Part shown: positions 24,704-37,200 of the stretch, piece after piece
Position numbering within the stretch: position 1 is the stretch's first letter
How the letters are laid out: each line of letters starts with the position of its first letter
DNA from: Gnetum montanum
Taxonomy: Eukaryota; Streptophyta; Gnetopsida; Gnetales; Gnetaceae
Reading direction: 5' to 3'
Assembly (NCBI GenBank): GCA_015680685.1
Contig: MNCI01014694.1
Span: 687,326 to 751,325, forward strand
DNA: 64,000 bases
The notes under the pieces: model-generated
Told to the model about the DNA's origin: nothing
What the model saw: only the letters and a program-made list of their open reading frames with translations
Database searches by the model: none
Translations under genes and position numbers: made by a program

Positions 24704-24720
24704 TGGTGCTAGAAGGAGGG
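24704..24720 (+). promoter_or_regulatory. Primer-binding site of element B
   Basis: TGGTGCTAGAAGGAGGG lies five bases after the LTR end. Element E has TGACGCTAGAAGGAGGG in the same place, so the ancestor was probably TGGCGCTAGAAGGAGGG. I could not assign the tRNA with certainty. Confidence 0.65.
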
Positions 24721-25050
24721 CCCTTTATGCCTTTTTTACATATCACGGGTAATCCTGCATGCTATCTATACCCTATCACCTACTAGTGTAGACGTGACAC
24801 CCTTTCAGTTGTCTATGCACTTGGTGGTGCAAATTGGTCACAACAACGGTTCCTTTAGGACTTGGTAGGACGAAAGCCTCTAATCGATCATTGTACTGCG
24901 TTTACTCTGTTCACTACCCTACGCTACCTACATCTCGTGTGGCATAGCAAACCTTTTAGCATAATACTCCTGCTTAGCGTAGTAGGTGCAATTCCCCAGC
25001 ATACCTAGTTTCAGTCTCTCTATTTTACAGTTTCCATTTTACAATAGAAG

Positions 25051-28000
25051 ATGATTCCTCCAACCACTATCATCCCCACCTCGAACCTAAAGGTTCCCTA
25101 CTCGGTTCAAAACATGATAGGTCTTGAGTGACCACCCAACCCAGTGCTAGCACCATGTTAGCCCCTTAGGCTATGGCACCTATCACCTGAGCATTTAGTG
25201 TAAGACATAGAGTAATATGATTTCCTCTACATAAAATTCTAGGTGAATATACCCTTAGATTGCTAGGAACTTGAAGATAAACACAACTTCAAGTTCCTTC
25301 ATTGAAATGGGAGGGAATTCATCCTTGCTCCTAACAACACCATCCTATTGACTTAAGCGTATCAATGGGTCTTAAACTAGCTGATGCAAGTGAGTAGGTC
25401 TAGGGAATGAAACACAACGTCCCATTACAATGAAGCATTCCAGGATGGACAAGAAGACTTGGACTCCCACTCCAAAGGTGGTGGCCAGACCTATGCCATG
25501 GCTATCCCTTCCATCGTTGCCTTTCGATCAAACCAACTCTTCTCCTTTTCCCCCTTTGTGGTTGCCACATGCCCACCATAGCCTACACCTTTTTCATCCA
25601 TGGGTAGCCATCTCGTACCTTCAATGTACTAGCAAGTGGGCCCTTCAACTTCTTTCCCAGTCACCTTCCCTTCCCAATCTATTCTAGCAACATACCTAAC
25701 GTTAGTCATGGCTACACTACCATACGTACATACTCTACCTATGACAAAATCCCACGTGAGTTCTGCTCTTGTTCCCTCATCTACACCCATTCCACCGCTA
25801 GTAGCAGATCCACTCTCAAATGTGTGGTAGGCACCAACCACTTCTTTCCCTACTACGCAACCTTCTCTAATGTCTCATCATGTACAACACCAAGCATACC
25901 AAGTCCTGCAAGTGGTGCAACCAAACACAAGGTTGTGGGAAGCTCTGCCAATTGGGAAAGTAGCCAACCCCACAGTGCCACCAATCGCTATCACCCCAAT
26001 AGCATCACCCATTGGGTGGTGGATCACCCAGGCAACACCACTTACTAGAGCAGCCCCAACAATGCCCCCCATGGGATAGGCTACTGCCCTTACAACACCA
26101 CCAACGATGGTTGCTCTTGCAACCCTACAACCATCTACAACATCTCCGAGTCTGGATCAAGCCTTTCAAGTCATCCAGACCCTCACTCAAGAAATCAAAT
26201 GGCTTAAATTCACTAGTTCTAACACCATGCAGGTCATGGACTTTTACCATGATGACCTTATCAGCCTGACAGTGCCTATGCATATGTTGCCTCCCAGGGT
26301 GTTGCTTCTCCAATTTACAAAATATAATAGGGAGGGCAATCCCAACGTGCATTTGGTGATCCTCAAGTCCAAATCCCTACTGTTGCAACCATGGCCACAC
26401 ACCATCATCCATGTCTTTGTCATGTCTTTGATAGGAAAAGTTCTGGATTGGTACCACGTGCTCCCACATGCCTCCATTTCCACTCTAGAGGAGTTGCTAA
26501 ATTAGTTCATGACCTGCTTCAAGTACAACTTGAAACTGAAGGTCACACTGGACCAGCTCATGAGTGTCAAGTAGGACTCGCTAGAATTCATGTAGAGATT
26601 CATATAGTGGTGGAGCACAACCTTGAATGAGATACGTGAGCCTATCACTGAGGCCCACTTGTTGGCCATCTTCAAGGGTGCGATAAACGACTTTATTAAG
26701 TCTAAGCTCTATTACCTGGCTCTGCGCTCCCTCAGCCAAGCCTTTGCTTAGACCAAGAGCATCTAGGATGTAGCCAAAGCCAGCAAAGACTCGACCTATG
26801 TCAAATACAAAAATGCACATATCAAGAAAGAAAAAGAGAAGGGCAAGGCCTCAAAAACCACGGTGGCCACTATGGCCAATGAGACCAAGCCCAATAATAG
26901 CAACAACAAAAAGGTTGCTACAACACCCAACACCACACCTGGCTCAAGCAACACTAGTCAGCCCTGAACATCAACACCTGTAGTGCCAACCTAGCCTAGG
27001 CCCAACTTTGAGCACAAGGACAGCTCCAAGTATACCCCCTTATCCATGAAGCCTTCAGAACTTTTGAAGCAACTGTTGGGATCTGGTTGTATATAGCATA
27101 AATGGATGTCAGAGGAGGCAATCAAATGTCATCAAAGATATTGCAAAGTTCTTAGGAACCCCTCCTTGGCTACGCCCAATGAGCCACTAGTCCCAAATAA
27201 CTTTAGGTTGGAATGTTTCTATGACTATCACCAACTATGTGGTCATAATACGGACTACTGTTTAGTGTTGAAAGATGATATCCAACACATGATCGATCAA
27301 GGAAAGTTGGTCCTAGATGAAAGTAGTCCTATTCACCCCAAAAATCAATCAATGCATGTTTACAAAGACCTCTTGAATACCAACAATGTGGGGTACATGA
27401 TCAATGTTATTGGCATTGACAACAATCTAGAACCACCATAGCAACCATTCGTGGTGCGTGTGCCTCCTTGTAATGTAGAAACACTAACAAAAGCAACATC
27501 ACAACAACCCTTTGTTCTTATAGTTCCTCATCAAACATCCACCTCTGCACATTTCATGCTTAAAGTGGCACTGCTGCATGTGCCAATGCAATAGGCACCA
27601 TTTGTCATTAAGGTGCTAAAACACCCAAGTTCCTCTACCCAAAGCTAGAGGCAACAAAAACTGCACCACAACCTCATAAAAAAAATGTGAGGAGCATTTA
27701 GCAGACAAAATGGTTAGGGAATGCACCACGTTAGGTCCCCCCAAGCCTACCCCCTTGTCCTCAATGCCTATGGCCCCTTCATCATTAGCAACTGGTAACA
27801 TTGCATAGATGCAATCGTCACCTTCCCACTTAAGGAAGCCAAATGCTCAACCAGAAACCACTCACCCTTGGGAGATTCATCTTCTAGGACGAATAGAGAA
27901 GGAAAAGGGTAGCAAACAACAAGATGGTGAGCAAGATCTTCTCAAAGCCCTTACACAAGTCAAACAGGCCCTGAAACAAAAAAAACATAACTTTAAGCCT

Positions 28001-28849
28001 ATATGACTTGGTAATGACTTCCACGGTGCATCCTGAGGTCATGGTTGGCATGTTAATGTCTATTCTATTTGACAAAAACATGCCAGTCAAGGAGAAAGCA
28101 ATCCATGCTATCATGCTTCCTTCTATGGCTGAAGAACCATGACAAACTTAGTTGACATTTTAGAATAAGTCCATTAAGGATGGCCCTGAAAAGGGTTAGG
28201 TGAAAAAAACACCCATTGTCATCACAATTCAGGTTGGTCAGTACAAGATCCAAAGGGTACACATTGATGATGGGGCCACTACCAATGTCATTCCATTTCC
28301 CATAGTGGACAAACTAGGCTTGGTCAATCAAATTAAGCCCATGACAACTTCTTGCCTGAAATCGTTCAATGGGGCACATGTAGTGGTAAAAGGGACTATC
28401 CACATTAACTTTCTGGTAGGGACCAGTTCCCAAAAATTGTTGTCTTCAATGTGGTGGAAGAGATGCCCAAGTTTAACCTAATCTTGGGGAGGTCATGGTT
28501 AGCCCAATTAAGGGTTGTATCTTCATCAATACATCAAGAAATCCACCTACCCTACGTGGGCGGGGAGGTGATGATCTATGACAATGAAGCAGCTGCCCAA
28601 GCCATCAACAACATTAACATGAAGTAGGGTTCAAAGATAGTAATCTCTGAGAATGAAGCTTCTATTTGCATTGAAACCCTTTGTTTGATTGATGAACCAA
28701 CCAAAAATGTCAACTTAGAGAAAGAAACTACGTGGGCTGAGTTGCCTTTTCAGATAGTAGACGGCAACATCGAAGAGTACCACAACAAAGCCTCTCAGCC
28801 ATATGCTTTAGATAGCCCACTATGGGTTAGAAAACAACTACATAATTAG
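25051..28849 (+). pseudogene. gag-pro: gag-pro of element B
   Basis: The first ATG of the frame is at 25051; the bases from the PBS to this ATG (24721-25050) hold no gene. A proline- and threonine-rich N-terminus is followed by the capsid-like region (about 26230-26800, VMDFYHDD, YNREGNPNVHL) and a C-x2-H-x4-H-x4-C-type knuckle (about 27220-27270, HNTDYC) typical of Tat-group Gag. The protease core is at about 28200-28490, active site HIDDGATTN with Asp-Asp-Gly at 28266-28274 instead of Asp-Ser/Thr-Gly. It is colinear with E. The frame is open with many TAG stops to about 27440 and then shifts at least once before the protease. A long linker with repeated PFVVRVP motifs joins Gag and protease. 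Inactive. Confidence 0.85.
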
Positions 28850-29059
28850 AGATTACCTCTAATTCAATTTCACATTTGCATCTCCTTCCATCTTAGTTTT
28901 AGCATCATGATCACTATTTGCATTATGTTCATTTTTGTCATTATGATTACTGTTTACATTATTTTAATTCTTTGCATCATGTTTACTATTTGCATTTGCA
29001 TTGTTTCTACTATTTACATTATGTCCACCATTTACATCATGGCTGTTTCTTGCATTGAT

Positions 29060-29350
29060 TATCTACCGCAATGGCCCAAAATGGCCTTAAACTACTGCAA
29101 TGGCCAAAAAATGGCCTTAAAGTACTACAATGGCCTGAAATGGCCTTAAACTATTGCAAAGGCCTAGAATGACCTAAAACTAGCAATGGCCTGGAATGGC
29201 CTTAAACTACCATTGCAGCCTGCTAAGGCCTACCACTGGCCACTCCACTTCTCAAAAAAAAATTAGGCAAAATATTTTTTATCATTAAGCAATGGTCAAA
29301 AATGGCCTTAAACTATTGTTGTGGTCTGAAATGGCCTAAAACTAAAATGA
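29060..29350 (+). repeat. Motif array B1, about 8 units
   Basis: Units of about 27-30 bp read GCAATGGCCTGAAATGGCCTT with AAACTA following. They lie between gag-pro and the 3' end of the antisense gene. The stretch 28850-29059 is low-complexity ATTTGCATT-rich DNA without a gene. Confidence 0.8.
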
Positions 29351-29530
29351 GAGGCTCTCAAGGGGCCCAAAAAGACAAAAAAATAAATATAACACATTAA
29401 CCAAAGTGAAATAAATTGTTTCACATTGTATTATTCATTCAATGTAAGTCAATAATGTTTACATGTAAGTTAATAATGTTTACAAAAAAATTGAATCCAA
29501 AAACAAAAATAAAAATCTTGCACCGCCACA

Positions 29531-32500
29531 CTATGAGTCTTCATACGCACCACCATTCCCTGTTCCACTAGGTTCTGTGTCTTCATTTGGATCCTGCATG
29601 AGAGAAAATAAAAAATAGTAAATCAAAACTACGACAAGGCTCTCACAAAATAAATAATGAACAATAAAGAATGACTAACCCAAGATGGCCCTGCATGCAT
29701 TTTGGAGGGTATCCAATCCATGCTAGCTACAAGATGTTGTAGGATCTCCTCCTTAGTGGGGTTGGCCAAATTTCCTTCCCCTAGATTAGCTCTTGCCACA
29801 ACTTTCCCTTTTTCCATAGTTGTCCATTTGGGTGGTCTTGGGGAAAAGGTGGCAGTGGTGGTCTCAGCAGGTAGGGTCATTTCCCTTTTAGAAGATTCAC
29901 TGACCATCACCTATTGCATGAACTTCTCATAGGCCCTGAAACTGCTAATGACATTAAGAAATAGCTTATGGATATGCAACTCAACAGCAGCATCCTGGTA
30001 TTTTTTGCAATAGGCAACACATTCCATTTTATAAATATTCTTATGGTTCTTTTGTGCCTATCCCCATTCATAAACCTTTGCACTATAATCCTTCCAATCT
30101 TGGTTCTTTTAGGCCAGAAGGTCCATCTACATGCACTATTCAATAATCTCGTGAGTGGCCTCATTTTTGCTTTGTATGGCTATCCAATATCTTGCATAGT
30201 CAATAATGACCATACACCGACTACCATCGCGAGTGTCAAAGGCCAACAAAAATTTGTTTCTAGACCAAAGGTCCCCCAACTCAGTGGTTAGGTTGGCCTT
30301 CTCTTTCTCAAGTTTCTGTATCCTCTTCTAGAGGTCCTCATTCACACGTCTACACTCCCATAAGGAGCATGTCAAGTACAATGCACATTTACTTGTTTCA
30401 TTGTATATGTGACGAGGTACCTTGGCTACCTTTGGTAGAAGTTTAGGCACAACGCCAACCTCAATGGCTTGCTTGGGATCCCACTTACGGCGAGAGGCTA
30501 CCAATCATACATAGGAGAGTGTTAGTCACAGTGACATAGCAAAAGTGCAACAACATAGTGAGCCTAACGTAGCAACTGCAACATACTTATCTCAGGATTG
30601 ATCTGCCTTAGGCAATCGATCATGTCATTGACCACCCCCTCCATAAAAGTGAATTTATCAAGGGTCTTGGTCCATGGTCAAAGAAGGATTGAGGAAGAAG
30701 GGCTAGGGGCATCAACAGTGGTGTCCGCTGCACAATAAAACATGTTAACAGTGATTCCCTGATAGCTTCCGGGGGGTCCTAGGATCGGGTGGTGCATAAA
30801 ACTTGGCAAATCCATGGCTTAGATATTTGGTTACGATCCTGCTATACCTAGGTGCCATTTTCACAGACCACCAGGAATTCAAAAAACCATCACAAGCAAG
30901 CTAGGAAGAAGGCATAATGCACATTGAAATAGGAATCAAGATTCTCATGAAGCTTGACCATTTCAGCATGCAAGCCTTCCTCAATGACCTTCCTCATTAT
31001 CTAGGCCTGCTCTACTCCAAGGATTTTTCCTTGGGAGAGTAGCTTAGGGAAGGCATGGGCATGGAAGATAGGGTAAACTATTTGGGCCACTGCTAGCTTG
31101 ACCTTGTGGATGTAAATCCTCTTTCAGTCTTTGCTTGTCTCTATCCATTCCTTGATATCCCCTTGATGGTTTGCATCTTTGCTAGATTTTTCTCCTATAG
31201 GGAGACCATCAGAAGGGACACCGAAAAGATCCACAAATAGTTGATTATTAATTTTGAACACCACTTACACATTGTGAACATGTGTGCGGAAGCAGTCAGC
31301 CTTTTCAGAAAAGGAATCAGCTAGGGAAAGAATTTCTATAGTAGGGACACTTGGATTTACTACCAAGAATAAATCCATGAGCTTAGCTTCTTGAATGTTG
31401 TGAACAAGGGTGGCTGAGGCCCCATTGCAAAGCCAACATTGAGTTTCGTCCACCTCCCCATACTTGAAGAAGAGGTTGGTATCGTCACTACTACAATGGT
31501 TAACAAAAAAATAAAAGAAAGAAAAAGCAAAAGAAAATCATCACTTGAGCACATAAGAACAAATGCATGGTTTAACATACGAGGTTTAAATGGCATAGGA
31601 AATGGTGGAAGTTCCACCAAAACATCTTATATGGTAATTGGTTAGTAAGATGCCCATTCGCTATCCAACCAGCCAAGTTCTTTACATTTCCCATAGAACT
31701 TGGAATACCTGGTTGGATATGCTTTGAAATCAAGCCCAAGTTATTCTATAACATTGGTACACACATTTTTGGTAGAGGAGAACTCTTGCAGAGCTGTTTG
31801 GACCAACGCCAATGTATTCGTGTTACCATGAAGACCACCCTCGTCAATATAAAACTTGGCAACATGTAAGAATACTGTAAGCATTTTTGACTAATGCAAG
31901 GAAAAATGTACAACATGTTTAAAAAACCATCACAAGACTCACCCACCAGCACAATAAACAGTTCCAGGTAGGTTCTGAAAGCAAGTGCCCATATGACAGG
32001 CAACATACAACGTGTTGTATAGATGGTAGCATTTGAATTTGGGCATGTTCTAGATCCAACTTAATTGCCTCAAGCCCTTTGGGTGCTGGTTTGAGCCTTT
32101 TTCCTCTTCACCCTCGATGGACCCATCAGCCATGAACTTTAGAATGTCTCGATTTGCCTCGAGCAATAACGTTTTTGTAAGTACAACAGTTATTTCGACC
32201 GATAATTGTGACCACACGATCACACTAAAATGGCAGAGGAGGAACTCTAGGAAGTCCCATGCACCCTTCCAAAACCAAATTGCTTGATGCCCTACCCGTG
32301 CATGGGGAGGGGGGACATTGGCCATGAGTTCACTGAGGCAGCACAGGACTCCTACCAACTCAAGGATGATCAGAACAGGTTTCAACATTACCTTGCATGA
32401 CAAAGCACTAAACGTTAGTACTATGTTCAAGTCATGATTACTGATGTAGCATAGTGTGACCCTCCATTTACAAATTTCCCTTTGGCATGAAATAATACAT

Positions 32501-33540
32501 CCCTAATAAAACAGATTTAAACATTGCATGTAGTATAGCAAAGTATCATACGTAGCATAGCGCAGCAATGAAGCCCTGTGTAGTGTAGCGTAGCGGGTAC
32601 ACCCTGTGATGTAACAGTTACGCGTTGCACAACATAGCATAACAAACATGCCCTATATAGCTTAGCGTAATAATTACATTTTGCACAAAGGTGGCGGTTG
32701 CACTACGTGCAGCATAGTAGGACGACTATACCTCGTGCAGCGTAGCAAAGGAACAAGTACAACAAGCACAACATGTATCAGACATGTAACAATGTAACAA
32801 GAAGAACACTGTAACAATCATTGCAACATAGTAAATTTAGCAGCATAGCGAATTTAACAGCGTAGTAGCGTTACACGTTCAATAGCATAGCAGCGTAATA
32901 GATTGCCAGCTTAATAGCCTAATGGGCCTATCAATATAACAATGTAGTATAACAGCAAAAAAAGTGTAAAAAAAATGTAACAGTCTAACAACACAAATGA
33001 AAAAGAACTCATAGCGTCCTCGTTGTCCCGATCCTACCCTACTGCATGAAACATAGCTCATGCTACGCTACGCTGGGCATGTGCTATGCTGCCCCAAAAC
33101 TTCACAAACTAAAAATCCCTTCTAAGGTGGTACGCTATGCTGAGCATGTGCTACGCTACCTAGAACTACCCAAAGCCCTACGATAGTGTAGTGACCATTC
33201 TTAAAAATGGTGGCTGGGGTAGTACCACATGCATCCATAGCGTAGCAACCATACGGCCACTGCGGCCAAGTGGCGACAACCATGGCATAGTGACCAAAAT
33301 GGCAACAAAAATAGTGACAAAAGTTGCAGCGATGATGACCATGATGGAAAAAATAGTAACAACAATGACAATCTAACTTGATACATCACATAACAAAAGC
33401 AAGGGTACCGTAGCGACTTACCGAGCAGACGGAGCCTCCTACCACTCCTCAACGTGTTCCTTGGAGAGGCATCCCAGAGTGTCCCTCACTTCATCCACCT
33501 TGGCAAGTCCTCGATGCTTGTGTTTGTTTTTGCCCACCAT
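29531..33540 (-). pseudogene. Antisense multi-exon gene of element B (FCP1/HAD-like domain)
   Basis: Exons in transcript order: e1 33540-33422 (119 bp, ATG at 33540, donor GTAAGT), e2 32391-31943 (449 bp, donor GTGAGT), e3 31854-31581 (274 bp, donor GTATGT), e4 from 31490 to about 30770, e6 30727-30591, e7 30497-29680, e8 29593-29531 ending in TAG; exon 5 was not found. Exon 1 encodes a basic start (MVGKNKHKHRGLAKVDEV). Exon 2 carries LELVGVLC, VPPPHARV, GAWDFLEFLL, SVIVWSQL and NTLYVACH, a HAD/FCP1-like order with the DxD and DD catalytic aspartates lost. Exon 7 carries NQDWKDYSAKVYEWG and coiled-coil-like charge. Acceptors TTGTGCAG and TCATGCAG are good. Several stops in exons 4 and 7 make this copy dead. 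Confidence 0.78.
32392..33421 (-). repeat. Intron 1 of the antisense gene of B, filled with CGTAGCATAG words
   Basis: About 1.0 kb between exons 1 and 2. From about 32530 to 33250 it is dense in GTAGCATAGC, AGCGTAGCGG, AACATAGCA and CTACGCTACGCTGG, the same words that fill the B LTRs. The equivalent intron in D (about 480 bp) lacks them. Confidence 0.65.
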
Positions 33541-33671
33541 TGCCTTGCTCACAAATTAGTTGTACCAACTACTACGCTATGCTTGTTACTCTCTCTCTCA
33601 ATCCTACCGCACTAGGCTATGCGTGTTGGATCTGACAATGAAAATGATAAATTTACTAGTAGGTAATCCCC

Positions 33672-33679
33672 TATTTGTA
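33672..33679 (-). promoter_or_regulatory. Candidate TATA-like element for the antisense gene of B
   Basis: TACAAATA on the minus strand, about 130 bp before the exon-1 ATG. The same octamer occurs 88 bp before the exon-1 ATG in D (52940-52947). The region 33541-33846 holds no coding sequence and contains more CTATGCTACA words. Confidence 0.35.
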
Positions 33680-33846
33680 GCTAATGTGGTAAAACAACTA
33701 TCACTTTCATAACCTGAATAATGCGGGACATCCCTGTAGCATAGCACCACTATGGCGTAGCACGTTCCCACTGCAGTGTAGCACTTAGCTGTAGCATAGC
33801 AAGTGGGTCCACCGAAATTTTTACTTTTTATCTTTACATTTTAAAC

Positions 33847-34145
33847 CAGTGACGGTCTGAAATGACCTTAAACTGGCAATTTTAGCATTCATTTTACATT
33901 TTAGACCAAACTTTACATTATTACGATCTACTAAGACCTTAAACTGGAAATTTCAATTTAACAGACTTTGCATAATGGCTACAAATGTTACATTATTACA
34001 GTCTGCTATGACCTTAAACTAGCAACCTTAACCTCCTTTATATTTTAATCCTGTTAACAGTCTACCAAGACCTTAAACTAGCAATTTCAATTTACAAATT
34101 TTCGCATAGTGGCGGTTCGCTAAGACCTTAAACTGGAAATTATCT
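33847..34145 (+). repeat. Motif array B2, 5 units
   Basis: GGTCTGAAATGACCTTAAAC, GATCTACTAAGACCTTAAAC, GTCTGCTATGACCTTAAACT and two more, spaced about 60-80 bp apart, with ATTTTACATT-type spacers. It lies between the antisense gene and pol. Confidence 0.8.
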
Positions 34146-34221
34146 TATGTTGCATTATTAATTTACATATATTCATTACATGCTATTGCTTCAAACAAGT
34201 ATCACTTGACTTGGTCTATTT

Positions 34222-34252
34222 GCTTATTATGACAGGTCCAATTGAAAAAATG
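34222..34252 (+). promoter_or_regulatory. Candidate 3' splice site before pol ATG (element B)
   Basis: TTGCTTATTATGACAG ends at 34235 and the ATG is at 34250. See the same arrangement in A and D. Splicing here would remove arrays 1 and 2 and the whole antisense gene from the sense RNA. Confidence 0.5.
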
Positions 34253-37200
34253 GCTATGCATGGTGACCTTTGTTCGTCCTTAACCTTAACGGGTCCCTAC
34301 TAGAGATTTACAAGATGCTTGAATCTAGAATTGGTAGACTTTGGATTATCCTCTCATGACACTGTAGCATCCTTGGAACCATCCCTAGACTGGCCCAAAC
34401 ATCTAGTCTAGGCCTTAGACCTAGAGGCTGGGGATGTGATTGCAGACCCTCTGATTGAAATCCCTATAACTACCTCTAGAGGTGAAGCAAAAATCTTGAA
34501 AGTTATCTCCCTATTACATCCACAGGTACATCAAAGCATCTCAAAAGTTCTCGATGACAATGTTAAAGTGTTTGCATGGTCATATGATGAAATGCCAAGC
34601 CTAGAACCATGACTCATACAACACAACATTATCCTAAATCCACGTGTCAAGGTAGTCAAGAAAAAGGCTCACAAAATCAAATCGGAGATTGCACTAGCTG
34701 TATGCGATGAAATCACCAAGCTTTATCAAGCTGGTTTCATCTGAGCAGTCGATTACTTGGAATAGGTATTAAATATCATTGTAGTTTCTAAGAAAATGGG
34801 AGGTATATGAATTTTTATAGACTTTCGAGACTTGAACAAAGAAACAATTAAGGATGACTTCCCATTGCCAAGTATCGATCAACTTATCAACACTACGGTT
34901 GGTCATGCCTTACTGTCCTTCATGGATGGGTTCTTAGGCTATAACCAGATCCATATAAACCTAGAGCATTAATTGGCAACCACCTTCATGACTCCTTGGG
35001 GAATGTTTTGCTACACAATGATGTCCTTTGGGTTCAAAAATGCTGGAGCAACCTATCAACAAGCGATGACATACATTTTTAGCAACTACCTCTTAGAGAG
35101 TTTAAATGATTACATTGATGACATAGCAGTCAAGTCTAAGGAAGCTATTGATCATCCCAACAATCTCAATATAGTCCTCCAACATTTTCATAAGCATGAT
35201 ATGTGCCTCAATCCTAAGAAATGTGTTTTTAGAGTTAAAATCGGACGTAAGCTAGGTTTTGTAGTATTGGAAATAGGAATATGAGTGGACCCTGATAAAG
35301 TAAGGGCCATCGTCAACTTAGCATCACCTACAAACCTTAAATAGTTACACGAGTTGCAAGGCAAAGTACAGTTTATCAGAAGGTTTATTGTGAGGTTGAC
35401 AGACAAACTACACCCCATGCAACACTTTCTCAAGAAGGGGGTCAACTTTGAATGGACAGATCAATGTCAACAAGCCTTCTATAACCTAAAGAAAAAGCTT
35501 TTACATCTCCCAACTATTTACCCACCATAGAGGGATATGCCTTTCTACATCTACCTTGCCACTTTGGACACATCTATTGCTACATTGCTATGTCAAGAAA
35601 GAGATGATGGATCTGAAATCCCAGTCTATTACTTAAGCCATGCTTTAATAGCTTATGAGGGAAAGTACAAAGAGGTAGAAAAATATTGTCTCGCCCTAGT
35701 GTTTGCACTAAAAAAGTGGAGACATTACCTATTTTGTAACAAAGTTAACATCATATGCAAGAGCAACATACTTAGGGCTATCACAGCTAGTTTATATGAG
35801 AGCAGTAGGATAGTCCGATGGAAAGCTATAATGGCAAAATTCAATTTACATTATGTAGCTCAATCATTAACAAAGGGTCAAGAAATAGCCACATAGCTTA
35901 CAACTTCACCCGTTGACGATCAGGCAATAATAGAACCTGAATTCCTGGATGAACACATCAATAGCCTAAACCCTGTACCATTTGATTTCGAAGTAAGTTT
36001 ACATTTTGATGGTGCTTCAACTACATGAGGTGGTAGCGGCACCACAGTTATTACATTTCCCTCCAGGGAAATTTAACCCTTCGCGTATCACTTTACATTC
36101 CTTTGCACGAACAACGTAGCTTAGTTCGAAGGACTCCTTAGGGGCCTCTTAGCAGATGAAGAGCTAAAGATCCAACATTTGGCAATATGGGGCAACTCAT
36201 AATTAGTTGTCAACTAGATCACTAAATTATATGCTTGCAAGGCTTCACACTTGCAACCTTATTGTGATCTAACTAAGAGTTTACTAAAATAGTTTACAAC
36301 ATTAGATATTCAACATGTGCCTTGCAACGAGAACACTGTAGTGAATGCGTTAGCCACATTAGCATTAGATGTGCCATTGCACCTATTTTCCACCTTGCCC
36401 ATCTCAATAATAGAATGCACAAATCCTATTACTCAAGTGACACAAATCACATCTTTCAATGTAATAGATATCCAAGAATGGTATGCCAACATCAAAATAT
36501 ACCTTCAACATGGTGAACCCCTACACAGCTTGACATCCACTCAAAAGGATGTAATACAAATGCATGCCTAACAATATGTCCTTATAGGAGATAACACCTT
36601 ATGCAAATGCTCCTTTCATGGGTTATTGCTAACTTGCATTAGTGAGGAAGAAGCATAGAAAATTGTTAACAAAGTCCATGAGGGACTTTGTGGGGGACAC
36701 ATAGCCCCTAGGGCCATGGTAGCAAAAATCAAATGCCTAGGGTACTACTGGTCTTACATAGAATAAGATTGCCTTGCCAAAGTTAGGACGTGCGATGTAT
36801 GTTAATGCCATGCAAACCTTATACATGTATTACCTACTAAATTACATCCTACACAGATCATGTGGCCATTCCAACATTGGGGACTAGATATCATAGAACC
36901 CATCACACCTAAGTCTTCTGCAGGACATAGCTTCATTATCACTACAACCGAATACTTCACAATGTGGGTAGAGGCTATTCCCCTGAGAAAGACCACATCT
37001 CAACAAACTTCATCCTGGATAACATAGTAACAAGGTTTGGTCTTCCCATGACTATTGTGATGGACAACGGACCACAATTTAGTAGCATGGAAACCAAAAC
37101 CTTTTGCAACAACCCTGGCATCAAGCACTCTTTTTCATCATTGTACTACCCACAGGCCAATGGCTATGTAGAGGTAACAAACAAAGCCATCATCAACCTT

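Noticed and set aside
25629-26483. Minus-strand open frames opposite gag of B
   Set aside because: Shadows of the Pro/Thr-rich gag frame; no conservation in E.
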